From Piscicola geometra (lineage: Eukaryota; Annelida; Clitellata; Hirudinida; Piscicolidae), in contig OX030967.1 in NCBI GenBank assembly GCA_943735955.1, positions 1,541,681 to 1,605,680 of the forward strand: a DNA stretch of 64,000 bases, written 5' to 3'. The translations under genes and the position numbers were made by a program. The notes below the pieces were generated by a model. It saw only the letters and a program-made list of their open reading frames with translations. It was not told the DNA's origin and did no database searches. Of the stretch, positions 22,453 to 31,742 are shown one piece after another (the first letter of the stretch is position 1; every line of letters begins with the position of its first letter).

Positions 22453-23495
22453 GAGGTACAGTAATCGTCAGTTTAATGAAGAGTGGGAAAAAAAATATTT
22501 TATGCAGCATTTCAACGGAACAGCTTTTTGCCTAATTTGTCGTGAGTCCGTAACTGTAATGAAGGACTACAATTGCAAAAGACATTATGAAACCAAACAC
22601 GCTGCTACGTTTGATGATGTGAAAGGCGAAGCTAGAAAAAATAAAATTGATCAATATGTAAAAAGATTGTCATCTGAGCAAGATTTTTATTTTAAAAAAA
22701 GTTAATAAAAATAAGACTTTTGTTCGTGCCGGTTGTGCCGTAGCACAGATTATTGCGCGATCGTCTCGACCATTTACTGATGGTGATTTCGTCAAAAACT
22801 GCGTGCAAGCCATTTGCAAAAAGGTCTGTCCTGAGAAAACAGACCTGTTCAACAAAGTGCCATTGTCACGGATGACTATCCAGCGCTGGGTGGTTGATTT
22901 ATCCAACGACGTTTGCAAAGATCACTACATCTTTGATATGTACCAAGAGCTGCTGTCATTCACGTAGGGCTGTTTTGTTCGAATCTTCAATCTGGTAATT
23001 TATGTCATTTTCCTATTTGTTCAGCTTTTCAGAAAGAATAATAGTGTGACTTCAAAAAATACCACGACAATTGTGAAGCGTTACTAAAGGAATTTAATGA
23101 ACGTTTTGATGCATTCAGGGAGCATAAGGATTTATTCAACTTCATCCGTGACCCTTTCTTTTGTGCTGTAGAATCCGTACCTGAGCAATGTCAGTTAGAA
23201 GTCATTGATCTTCAATGTTCACCAGAATTAAATTTCAGCATAACTCCATTTAACTTTTTATGGAAGTCTTAGTTAAATATGGAGCGGTCAAAGATTTGGC
23301 TTGCCGAATCTTGTCTGAATTTGGCAGCACATACGTGTGTGAATAAACGTTTTCAGTCATGAACACAAATAAAAATAAACTCATATCATCCTTGACTGAT
23401 GATATTCTTTGTTCGATTTTGAGGCTTGCATCAACAGAACTCGAACCCAATATTGACAATGTTGTTGCAACTATTCAGGCTCAACTTTCTCATTA
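22453..23495 (+). pseudogene. hAT transposase remnant, BED-finger (GTF2IRD2/Charlie-like) family
   Basis: It starts RYSNRQFNEEWEKKYF and FCLICRESVTVMKDYNCKRH (a C2-x-H2 BED-type finger). It continues after a frameshift near 22700 with TFVRAGCAVAQIIARSSRPF, TDGDFVKNC and CPEKTDLFNKVPLSRMTIQR. The centre is deleted at about 22966-23045. It resumes with EFNERFDAFREHKDLFNFI, and the C-terminus reads FGSTYVCE-stop-TFSVMNTNKNKL, SSLTDDILCSILRLAST. Frameshifts, a stop inside the dimerisation motif and the central deletion make it inactive. Confidence 0.82.
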
Positions 23496-23886
23496 AATAC
23501 TAACATTTAGTTATTCATACAATTTTTTTATTTTTTAATAATAATTATTCTTACTCGGCTTGACCAATAATGAAAGGTCCTAGGTTCAAGTGTTACCAAT
23601 GCCCTAGTAATTCTAAGGCGCAAATGAAAATATGCAGCCTAAGTGGCCTGGAAGCCCGTTTGGGTTATACGCCACTATAATAATGCTCGTCATTATTATT
23701 ATTATACATTTTTAAATAAAATTATTTTTGTTGCTCTGACATTTGTTAAAAACTTTCATTCTTTGAGTTTTTTTATTGTTGTGCACGCTGATGCGGCCCT
23801 TGGCGTCCAGGGACTAAGTAATTTTGGCCCTCAGGCTGAAAAAGATTGTGCACTCCTGCAGTAAACGGTAGACGCTTTCGGCCATA
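23496..23886. other. AT-rich interval with a possible SINE tail
   Basis: A B-box-like GGTTCAAGTGTTACC near 23584 and the tail CGCCACTATAATAATGCTCG at 23672-23692 hint at a dispersed repeat. No A box was seen. The end near 23875 has CTTTCGGCCATAATGG, similar to the hAT-like blocks at 19.1 kb. Confidence 0.3.
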
Positions 23887-24144
23887 ATGGAAATTTTAAA
23901 TTTAGAATTTCAAAATTCGTATATTTCTGCCTATCCTGATTAGAAAAAAGAATTAGCGTATCAGAATTTTCAAAATATTTGGAATGAATGTAAACGTAAT
24001 AATGATGATATCAAGCGTAACATTTTCAAATTCAAGGCCATTGCTGCCAGAAGACGTAGCAAACTAATATCTATGTGGAGCAATGTCACAACTTCTAAGA
24101 GTTCTAGCAATTCAGCCACTGTATCTGGTAACTCAAAATCTTGA
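23887..24144 (+). pseudogene. Short coding relic of a probable transposase N-terminal region
   Basis: From the ATG at 23887 the frame reads MEILNLEFQNSYISAYPD, a stop, then KKELAYQNFQNIWNECKRNN, DDIKRNIFKFKAIAARRRSK and LISMWSNVTTSKSSSNS. The Lys/Leu/Trp spacing resembles linker segments seen N-terminal to hAT-type cores. I do not recognise the family with certainty. One stop interrupts it. Confidence 0.3.
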
Positions 24145-24155
24145 ATCTGTTTTAC

Positions 24156-24409
24156 AATTCCGCCACCAACAAAGGTTTATGTTGAACTCGGTAATTGTTA
24201 ACAACAACAGCTAATGGCAGTTTTTTTTATTTGTTGGAATCAGCTTATGTTTGGTTTCTAACAATTACAAAAAGCGGAAATTTTTTGTTGAAATTTCGGC
24301 AAACTATTTGAAATTACGCTTGCAAAATAAATAAGAAGTGCCTTCAGCTGTTGTTGTTTACGTTTACAATTACCGAGTTCAACGTAAACATTTGTTTGTG
24401 GCGGAAGTA
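24156..24409. mobile_element. Hairpin MITE-like element with ~70-bp inverted repeats
   Basis: The left arm 24156-24222 (TTCCGCCACCAACAAAGGTT, then TTGAACTCGGTAATTGTTAA and CAACAACAGCTAATGGCA) pairs with the right arm 24338-24409 (TGCCTTCAGCTGTTGTTG, then CAATTACCGAGTTCAACG and TTGTGGCGGAA). Pairing has a few mismatches and one small bulge, with a loop of about 115 bp. There is no coding capacity. The long arms relative to total length fit a foldback or MITE element. Confidence 0.75.
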
Positions 24410-24666
24410 TTAAAATGATTCCTAATAAAAAAAATTTAATGCTGTTTAAAATTTATTTAAAATATTTTTTAAAATTAGTATTTAAAGTGTATAAAAACTA
24501 TTTATAAAATATATAATACTTTTTTGAATATTTTAGTGCTTTTACATCTATGCAATTGCCTCCTCCAATAATTTTTTTTCTTGCGATTTATTAACTAATT
24601 GTTAGCTATTTGGTACAATTAATTGTTTAAAAAAAGATAATAAAAAATTAATATTAATAACTCATA

Positions 24667-24725
24667 ATGCCTCATCAATGTGTGGTTCCAGGTTGCAGTA
24701 ATGACAAAAAACAGTATTTTCACAG
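24667..24725 (+). CDS. Possible first exon of a THAP-domain gene or P-element-like transposase
   Basis: ATG opens MPHQCVVPGCSNDKKQYFH, then CAG and a GTATTT donor-like sequence. THAP domains start this way: Met, a few residues, Cys-x4-Cys-Ser/Gly-Asn and then an exon boundary. The remaining zinc ligands are not found downstream in this window, so it is either a gene fragment or a relic. THAP domains also occur in P-element transposases. Confidence 0.4.
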
Positions 24726-25634
24726 GTATTTCATTAGCAATAAATTACGACAATGCTTGTATCATTGTCTAAGTAGTATTTTATTTTATTTTTAAACTTA
24801 TTGAATATTAATTTATGCCACAATTTCCCCTACTCAATCAATTAATCTATTACATAAGTTTTTTTCTCACATCTTTCTAAATTCACATATTATAATTGGT
24901 TACTAATTATTAGTATAATTGAGCTTTTTTACAATTTAAATTTAATGATTTCCAAAAGGCTTTTGGAGGGCTTCACTAACTAAGATTGAATAGGGGGAAG
25001 GCGTACACAGTCAATCAGCGTGCACAGTCGATCATTGCGTTTTTTATCGAAGGCATTTATACTTTTTCAAATATGATGTGTCACCTGGACGACAATATAG
25101 GTGACCTCATTATATATCGTATTTTTGACATAATCTTTTTGCGGATAAAAAAATAAGGGTATTTATCAATTTCAAGGGCTAAAAAGTAAATATTTTACAT
25201 CATCTAACGAACCACCCTGTGCATAAAGTAAGCACAATTGAATAGTCATATTTTGCATTATTGATATATTATTCTATATTTCATCGTGTGTATTTATTAT
25301 ATTTCTTGTTAAAAAATAATCATGAAAGTTATAGCCATTATACCAATCATTGGCATAGGCGCACACAATCGATCATCGTATGTTCGTACAAAGTGGATCA
25401 TTGATAGCTTTCTTATCAAATAATTTTTTTTAATTATATAAAAACTAGTTTTTCAAGTTTTTCGCAGTTGTTATTTGTTAAATAAAAATCTTATGTGAAA
25501 AGTTTTAATTTACTCTTGCAGTGCTTCTTAATAAAATATTTGTTTAATATCGTTTTTGAATAGTTCTCGTAGTTGGTTTTTACAAATTTCTAGTTAATGT
25601 TATGAGTTACATCATTCATTTTCATTCATTTAAA
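24726..25634. other. AT-rich interval with iterated ACARTCRATCAT motifs
   Basis: Related blocks occur at 25005-25018 (ACACAGTCAATCAG), 25022-25037 (GCACAGTCGATCATTG), 25363-25378 (ACACAATCGATCATCG) and 25391-25403 (AAGTGGATCATTG). They precede the transposase-like frame and could be subterminal binding sites of its element. Otherwise the interval is AT-rich with no coding signal. Confidence 0.4.
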
Positions 25635-25966
25635 ATGGGTAGAAAAGTAGCTGTTGAAAGAAAAAAAGGGAAAGTCTTATCAGAATCTATGAAACAGGCT
25701 GTCGCAACTGTTCTGAACAATATAAACACAATTAGAGGAGCATCTAAACTTCATAATATACCATATGCTACTTTTTATTCTTATGTAAAAAAAAAGCCAA
25801 AGATGTTGGGTTGGAAAACATGGAGTTTGAGGCCAACTACAGTGTAAGAAAAATTTTCTCTGTTGATCAAGAGACTTTAATCCGTAATTATTTAGTAAAA
25901 GCTAGTGAATATCATTATGGGTTATCAAGAAAAGATGAAGACGGTGAAGACGATGAAGACGAATGA
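25635..25966 (+). pseudogene. Truncated pogo/Tigger/jerky-like transposase N-terminus (Psq-type HTH)
   Basis: ATG at 25635 gives MGRKVAVERKKGKVLSESMK, then QAVATVLNNINTIRGASKLH and NIPYATFYSYVKK, a Pipsqueak-type helix-turn-helix as in Tigger/jerky proteins. A one-base slip in the A-run near 25787-25795 shifts frame. Correct continuation reads AKDVGLENMEFEANYSVRKI, FSVDQETLIRNYL and VKASEYHYGLSRKD. At GLSRKD the frame runs straight into the GAAGACGGT repeat and stops at 25964-25966. The DNA-binding CENPB-type second half and the DDE core are missing. Confidence 0.72.
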
Positions 25967-26133
25967 TGAAGACGGAGAAGACGGTGAAGACGGTGAAGAC
26001 GGTGAAGACGGTGAAGACGGTGAAGACGATGAAGACGGTGAAGACGATGAAGACGGTGAAGACGATGAAGACGGTGAAGACGGTGAAGACGAACGATGAA
26101 GACGATGAAGACGGTGAAGACGATGAAGACGAT
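25936..26133 (+). repeat. Short inverted stub of the 9-bp GAAGACGRT satellite
   Basis: About 21 units of GAAGACGGT/GAAGACGAT lie on the plus strand, whereas every other array in the window has GAAGAC on the minus strand. It joins the transposase relic on the left and the rDNA-spacer sequence GATGCGACGGCGG on the right. Two hinge-type breaks (GACGAATGATGAAGAC and GACGAACGATGAAGAC) are present. Confidence 0.93.
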
Positions 26134-26356
26134 GATGCGACGGCGGATGCCGTTGAAAAACTTGAAAGTCTTAGAAAATTAAGAGTAAATTTACAGATTA
26201 TAATCGCGTTTCAATGGGACCCAAGCCGATTGAAGCATGTTTTCTCGCGCATTCGACCGGAGCGGCGAGGATCTCGGCCTAGCGTGGAGTTTCATTGCCA
26301 GTGAAAAATTTTTACAAATGAAGTTTTTAAAAAATCTTTCGTTCAATCATGAGACA
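26134..26356 (-). other. rDNA-spacer segment, unit 1, with first 166-bp direct repeat
   Basis: It begins GATGCGACGGCGGATGCCG, as in units 2 (28411) and 3 (30773). The direct repeat ACAGATTATAATCGCG...CATGAGACAAAT starts at 26193 and ends at 26359. Seven copies of this repeat start at 26193, 26939, 28470, 29216, 30832, 31578 and 32325. On the minus strand it follows the truncated 18S fragment. Confidence 0.85.
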
Positions 26357-26616
26357 AATTTGCGCGCCTGATGCCTTCCTTGGATGTGGTAGCCGTTTCT
26401 CATGCTCCCTCTCCGGAATCGAACCCTGATTCCCCGTTACCCGTTACAACCGTGGTAAGCATATCACATACCATCGAAAGTTGATAGGGCACACAATTGA
26501 AAAATCTGTCGCCGACGCTAGGTCGTGCGATCAGCCGTAATTTATTCAGAGTCACCAAAATTTACGAGCCGAATCTTTGAGACAAGCATATAACTACTGG
26601 CAGGATCAACCAGGTA
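26357..26616 (-). pseudogene. 18S rRNA 5' fragment, internally deleted (copy 1)
   Basis: The minus strand starts TACCTGGTTGATCCTGCCAG and TAGTTATATGCTTGTCTCAA, the universal 18S 5' end. After AAAGATT it jumps to CGGCTCGTAAATTTTGGTGA, CTCTGAATAA, dropping roughly 150 nt including AAGCCATGCATGTC. It then follows 18S through the GTTGTAACGGGTAACGGGGA and CGGCTACCACATCCAAGGAA segments, ending GGCGCGCAAATT. The deletion and 3' truncation exclude function. It carries GGCATCAGG where functional 18S has GGCAGCAGG. Confidence 0.92.
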
Positions 26617-27310
26617 ATACACGAGCAAGAAGACTAGCGTCGCTGGCCTAAAGTCGACGAGTCTTCTAGTCGCCTTCGATAGTCGTCGCCGCTCGTAAAA
26701 GCGGCTATATCGAAGATAATTTATCAGCTTCGCATCTCTGCTTTACCGAGATCGAGTGATGATGATAGGAGATCACGCGCTTATTGCCGCTAATAGACGT
26801 CCCCTTGAACGGTTAGCCTATCTTAAGCGAATAAGCAGCGCATCAGGCCAGTGGGGAATAACAAACGTTCAAGGTGCTTTTTGAGAAACTCGTTTCGAGC
26901 TCAAAATATTTGATCGGTCAGTCTTTTTATAATCGTTTACAGATTATAATCGCGTTTCAATGGGACCCAAGCCGGTGAAGGCATGTTTTCTCGCGCATTC
27001 GACCGGAGCGGTGAGGATCTCGGCCTAGCGTGGAATTTCATTGCCGGTGAAAAATTTTTAAAATAAAAGTTTTAAAAAATCTTTCGTTCAATCATGAGAC
27101 AAATCTCAAAATAAGTTCATTTGACAAGAGTTGCCATTTGAAACTTTATTATCTTGAGTTTCGAAGCATGCCTATACCTATAGAATATACAAGAGTTAAC
27201 TAGCGTGAGACATCGAGTTTCAATTTTTGTGAAACGAAAATAAGGCCGTATAAGAGACGATAAGATTGAAACAATTTTATTTTAACTGCTGTCTATATCA
27301 ACCAACACCT
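26617..27310 (-). other. 5' ETS-like spacer and intergenic-spacer segment, unit 1
   Basis: On minus, 26617-26938 lies directly upstream of the 18S 5' end and so is in the position of 5' ETS; it includes a possible stem at 26634-26665 (AAGAAGACTAGCG / CGACGAGTCTTCT). 26939-27104 is the second 166-bp direct repeat. 27105-27310 (CTCAAAATAAGTTC through AACCAACACC) leads to the satellite. The same blocks recur in units 2 and 3. Confidence 0.7.
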
Positions 27311-28220
27311 TTCATCGTCTTCATCGTCTTCATCGTCTTCACCGTCTTCATCGTCTTCATCGTCTTCATCGTCTTCACCGTCTTCACCGTCTTCATCATT
27401 TTCATCGTCTTCACCGTCTTCACCGTCTTCACCGTCTTCACCGTCTTCACCGTCTTCATCGTCTTCACCGTCTTCATCGTCTTCATCGTTCGTCTTCACC
27501 GTCTTCACCGTCTTCATCGTCTTCACCGTCTTCATCGTCTTCACCTTCTTCATCGTCTTCATCGTTCGTCTTCACCGTCTTCATCGTCTTCACCGTCTTC
27601 ATCGTCTTCACCGTCTTCATCGTCTTCACCGTCTTCATCGTCTTCACCGTCTTCATCGTCTTCACCGTCTTCATCGTCTCCATCGTTCGTCTTCACCGTC
27701 TTCACCGTCTTCATCGTCTTCACCGTCTTCATCGTCTTCACCGTTTTCATCGTCTTCATCGTCTTCACCGTCTTCATCGTCTTCATCGTTCGTCTTCACC
27801 GTCTTCACCGTCTTCATCGTCTTCACCGTCTTCATCGTCTTCACCGTCTTCATCGTCTTCACCGTCTTCACCGTCTTCATCGTCTTCATCGTTCGTCTTC
27901 ACCGTCTTCACCGTCTTCATCGTCTTCACCGTCTTCATCGTCTTCACCGTTTTCATCGTCTTCATCGTCTTCACCGTCTTCATCGTTTTCATCGTTCGTC
28001 TTCACCGTCTTCACCGTCTTCATCGTCTTCACCGTCTTCATCGTCTTCACCGTCTTCATGGTCTTCACCGTCTTCACCGTCTTCACCGTCTTCACCGTCT
28101 TCACCGTCTTCTCCGTCTTCATCGTTCGTCTTCATCGTCTTCACCGTCTTCACCGTCTTCATCGTCTTCATCGTCTTCACCGTCTTCATCGTCTTCATCG
28201 TCTTCATCGTCTTCATCGTC
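27311..28220 (-). repeat. 9-bp GAAGACGRT satellite, unit 1 array (0.9 kb)
   Basis: About 100 units of GTCTTCATC or GTCTTCACC (plus) are interrupted by hinges (TCATCGTTCGTCTTC) at 27483, 27559, 27671, 27783, 27886 and 27989. It is bounded by unique spacer CAACCAACACC on the left and a 65-bp 18S piece on the right. Open frames (KTMKTV, EDGEDD, VFTVFI, LHRLHR, SSSPSS) are unit translations only. Confidence 0.95.
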
Positions 28221-28285
28221 TTGCAACCATACTTCCCCCGGAATCAAAAATCTTTGGTTTCCCGGAGACTGCCCGCGGGGTCATA
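28221..28285 (-). pseudogene. 18S rRNA central fragment fused to the satellite (copy 1)
   Basis: The minus strand reads TATGACCCCGCGGGCAGTCT, CCGGGAAACCAAAGATTTTT, GATTCCGGGGGAAGTATGGT, TGCAA. This is the conserved 18S segment just before the GCTGAAACTTAAAGG block. Exactly after TTGCAA the sequence becomes GACGATGAAGACGAT repeat. Only about 65 bp is retained. Confidence 0.88.
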
Positions 28286-28633
28286 TCTACCCTTTTTTCT
28301 TAACTAAGGGGGGTGAATGAAGCAAAAAAAAATTTAATTACGATAAATAGACGATAAGATCGAAACGAGTTGTTAATACACTAAGTGAGCAGTCATCGAG
28401 GGAGATAGGAGATGCGACGGCGGATGCCGTTGAAAAACTTGAAAGTCTTAGAAAATTAAGAGTAAATTTACAGATTATAATCGCGTTTCAATGGGACCCA
28501 AGCCGATTAAAGCATGTTTTCTCGCGCATTCGACCGGAGCGGCGAGGATCTCGGCCTAGCGTGGAGTTTCATTGCCAGTGAAAATTTTTTACAAATGAAG
28601 TTTTTAAAAAATCTTTCGTTTAATCATGAGACA
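28286..28633 (-). other. rDNA-spacer segment between units 1 and 2
   Basis: It contains CCCTTTTTTCTTAACTAAGG, an A-run and GATAAGATCGAAACGAG. It then repeats the block beginning GATGCGACGGCGG at 28411 and the 166-bp direct repeat at 28470. The piece 28286-28410 recurs at 30648-30772 but is absent from unit 1's left side, where the inverted satellite stub replaces it. Confidence 0.8.
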
Positions 28634-28893
28634 AATTTGCGCGCCTGATGCCTTCCTTGGATGTGGTAGCCGTTTCTCATGCTCCCTCTCCGGAATCGAA
28701 CCCTGATTCCCCGTTACCCGTTACAACCGTGGTAAGCATATCACATACCATCGAAAGTTGATAGGGCACACACTTGAAAAATCTGTCGCCGACGCTAGGT
28801 CGTGCGATCAGCCGTAATTTATTCAGAGTCACCAAAATTTACGAGCCGAATCTTTGAGACAAGCATATAACTACTGGCAGGATCAACCAGGTA
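28634..28893 (-). pseudogene. 18S rRNA 5' fragment, internally deleted (copy 2)
   Basis: It has the same 260-bp structure, internal deletion and 3' truncation as copy 1, with only isolated substitutions (for example CACACTTG instead of CACAATTG on plus). Confidence 0.92.
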
Positions 28894-29587
28894 ATACACG
28901 AGCAAGAAGACTAGCGTCGCTGGCCTAAAGTCGACGAGTCTTCTAGTCGCCTTCGATAGTCGTCGCCGCTCGTAAAAGCGGCTATATCGAAGATAATTTA
29001 TCAGCTTCGCATCTCTGCTTTACCGAGATCGAGTGATGATGATAGGAGATCACGCGCTTATTGCCGCTAATAGACGTCCCCTTGAACGGTTAGCCTATCT
29101 TAAGCGAATAAGCAGCGCATCAGGCCAGTGGGGAATAACAAACGTTCAAGGTGCTTTTTGAGAAACTCGTTTCGAGCTCAAAATATTTGATCGGTCAGTC
29201 TTTTTATAATCGTTTACAGATTATAATCGCGTTTCAATGGGACCCAAGCCGGTGAAGGCATGTTTTCTCGCGCATTCGACCGGAGCGGTGAGGATCTCGG
29301 CCTAGCGTGGAATTTCATTGCCGGTGAAAAATTTTTAAAATAAAAATTTTAAAAAATCTTTCGTTCAATCATGAGACAAATCTCAAAATAAGTTCATTTG
29401 ACAAGAGTTGCCATTTGAAACTTTATTATCTTGAGTTTCGAAGCATGCCTATACCTATAGAATATACAAGAGTTAACTAGCGTGAGACATCGAGTTTCAA
29501 TTTTTGTGAAACGAAAATAAGGCCGTATAAGAGACGATAAGATTGAAACAATTTTATTTTAACTGCTGTCTATATCAACCAACACCT
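28894..29587 (-). other. 5' ETS-like spacer and intergenic-spacer segment, unit 2
   Basis: This is near-identical to 26617-27310. The second 166-bp direct repeat of the unit starts at 29216. Confidence 0.7.
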
Positions 29588-30582
29588 TTCATCGTCTTCA
29601 TCGTCTTCATCGTCTTCACCGTCTTCATCGTCTTCATCGTCTTCATCGTCTTCACCGTCTTCACCGTCTTCATCATTTTCATCGTCTTCACCGTCTTCAC
29701 CGTCTTCACCGTCTTCACCGTCTTCACCGTCTTCATCGTCTTCACCGTCTTCATCGTCTTCATCGTTCGTCTTCACCGTCTTCACCGTCTTCATCGTCTT
29801 CACCGTCTTCATCGTCTTCACCTTCTTCATCGTCTTCATCGTTCGTCTTCACCGTCTTCATCGTCTTCACCGTCTTCATCGTCTTCACCGTCTTCATCGT
29901 CTTCACCGTCTTCATCGTCTCCATCGTTCGTCTTCACCGTCTTCACCGTCTTCATCGTCTTCACCGTCTTCATCGTCTTCACCGTTTTCATCGTCTTCAT
30001 CGTCTTCACCGTCTTCATCGTCTTCATCGTTCGTCTTCACCGTCTTCACCGTCTTCATCGTCTTCACCGTCTTCATCGTCTTCACCGTCTTCATCGTCTT
30101 CATCGTCTTCACCGTCTTCATCGTCTTCACCGTCTTCATCGTCTTCATCGTTCGTCTTCACCGTCTTCACCGTCTTCATCGTCTTCACCGTCTTCATCGT
30201 CTTCACCGTTTTCATCGTCTTCATCGTCTTCACCGTCTTCATCGTCTTCATCGTTCGTCTTCACCGTCTTCACCGTCTTCATCGTCTTCACCGTCTTCAT
30301 CGTCTTCACCGTCTTCATCGTCTTCATCGTCTTCACCGTCTTCATCGTCTTCACCGTCTTCATCGTCTTCATCGTTCGTCTTCACCGTCTTCACCGTCTT
30401 CATCGTCTTCACCGTCTTCATGGTCTTCACCGTCTTCACCGTCTTCACCGTCTTCACCGTCTTCACCGTCTTCTCCGTCTTCATCGTTCGTCTTCATCGT
30501 CTTCACCGTCTTCACCGTCTTCATCGTCTTCATCGTCTTCACCGTCTTCATCGTCTTCATCGTCTTCATCGTCTTCATCGTC
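29588..30582 (-). repeat. 9-bp GAAGACGRT satellite, unit 2 array (1.0 kb)
   Basis: It is clearly the same array as unit 1: the first about 250 bp is base-for-base alike, including the CATCATTTTCATC and CACCTTCTTCATC variants. Internal block gains and losses change the hinge spacing (29760, 29836, 29912, 30024, 30145, 30248, 30369, 30481). Confidence 0.95.
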
Positions 30583-30647
30583 TTGCAACCATACTTCCCC
30601 CGGAATCAAAAATCTTTGGTTTCCCGGAGACTGCCCGCGGGGTCATA
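30583..30647 (-). pseudogene. 18S rRNA central fragment fused to the satellite (copy 2)
   Basis: It is identical in extent and junction to the fragment at 28221-28285, showing that the fusion predates duplication of the unit. Confidence 0.88.
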
Positions 30648-30995
30648 TCTACCCTTTTTTCTTAACTAAGGGGGGTGAATGAAGCAAAAAAAAATTTAAT
30701 TACGATAAATAGACGATAAGATCGAAACGAGTTGTTAATACACTAAGTGAGCAGTCATCGAGGGAGATAGGAGATGCGACGGCGGATGCCGTTGAAAAAC
30801 TTGAAAGTCTTAGAAAATTAAGAGTAAATTTACAGATTATAATCGCGTTTCAATGGGACCCAAGCCGATTAAAGCATGTTTTCTCGCGCATTCGACCGGA
30901 GCGGCGAGGATCTCGGCCTAGCGTGGAGTTTCATTGCCAGTGAAAATTTTTTACAAATGAAGTTTTTAAAAAATCTTTCGTTTAATCATGAGACA
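30648..30995 (-). other. rDNA-spacer segment between units 2 and 3
   Basis: It matches 28286-28633. The GATGCGACGGCGG block starts at 30773 and the direct repeat at 30832. Confidence 0.8.
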
Positions 30996-31255
30996 AATTT
31001 GCGCGCCTGATGCCTTCCTTGGATGTGGTAGCCGTTTCTCATGCTCCCTCTCCGGAATCAAACCCTGATTCCCCGTTACCCGTTACAACCATGGTAAGCA
31101 TATCACATACCATCGAAAGTTGATAGGGCACACACTTGAAAGATCTGTCGCCGACGCTAGGTCGTGCGATCAGCCGTTATTTATTCAGAGTCACCAAAAT
31201 TTACGAGCCGAATCTTTGAGACAAGCATATAACTACTGGCAGGATCAACCAGGTA
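30996..31255 (-). pseudogene. 18S rRNA 5' fragment, internally deleted (copy 3)
   Basis: It has the same 260-bp structure as copies 1 and 2, with private changes (CCGTTATTTATT, GGAATCAAACC and AACCATGG on plus). Confidence 0.92.
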
Positions 31256-31742
31256 ATACACGAGCAAGAAGACTAGCGTCGCTGGCCTAAAGTCGACGAG
31301 TCTTCTAGTCGCCTTCGATAGTCGTCGCCGCTCGTAAAAGCGGCTATATCGAAGATAATTTATCAGCTTCGAATCTCTGCTTTACCGAGATCGAGTGATG
31401 ATGATAGGAGATCACGCGCTTATTGCCGCTAATAGACGTCCCCTTGAACGGTTAGCCTATCTTAAGCAAATAAGCAGCGCATCAGGCCAGTGGGGAATAA
31501 CAAACGTTCAAGGTGCTTTTTGAGAAACTCGTTTCGACCTCAAAATATTTGATCGGTCAGTCTTTTTATAATCGTTTACAGATTATAATCGCGTTTCAAT
31601 GGGACCCAAGCCGGTGAAGGCATGTTTTCTCGCGCATTCGACCGGAGCGGCGAGGATCTCGGCCTAGCGTGGAATTTCATTGCCAGTGAAAAAAAATTTT
31701 AAAATGAAATTTTTTAAAAATCTTTCGTTCAATCATGAGACA
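31256..31742 (-). other. ETS-like spacer between 18S fragments 3 and 4
   Basis: This is the 5' ETS-like segment followed by the 166-bp direct repeat at 31578, leading straight into a further 18S fragment instead of intergenic spacer. It is the extra 747 bp that makes unit 3 longer than units 1 and 2. Confidence 0.75.

Noticed and set aside
23556..23700. Second tRNA-derived SINE
   Set aside because: A B-box-like sequence only; no A box at the right distance, so support is too weak for a positive call.
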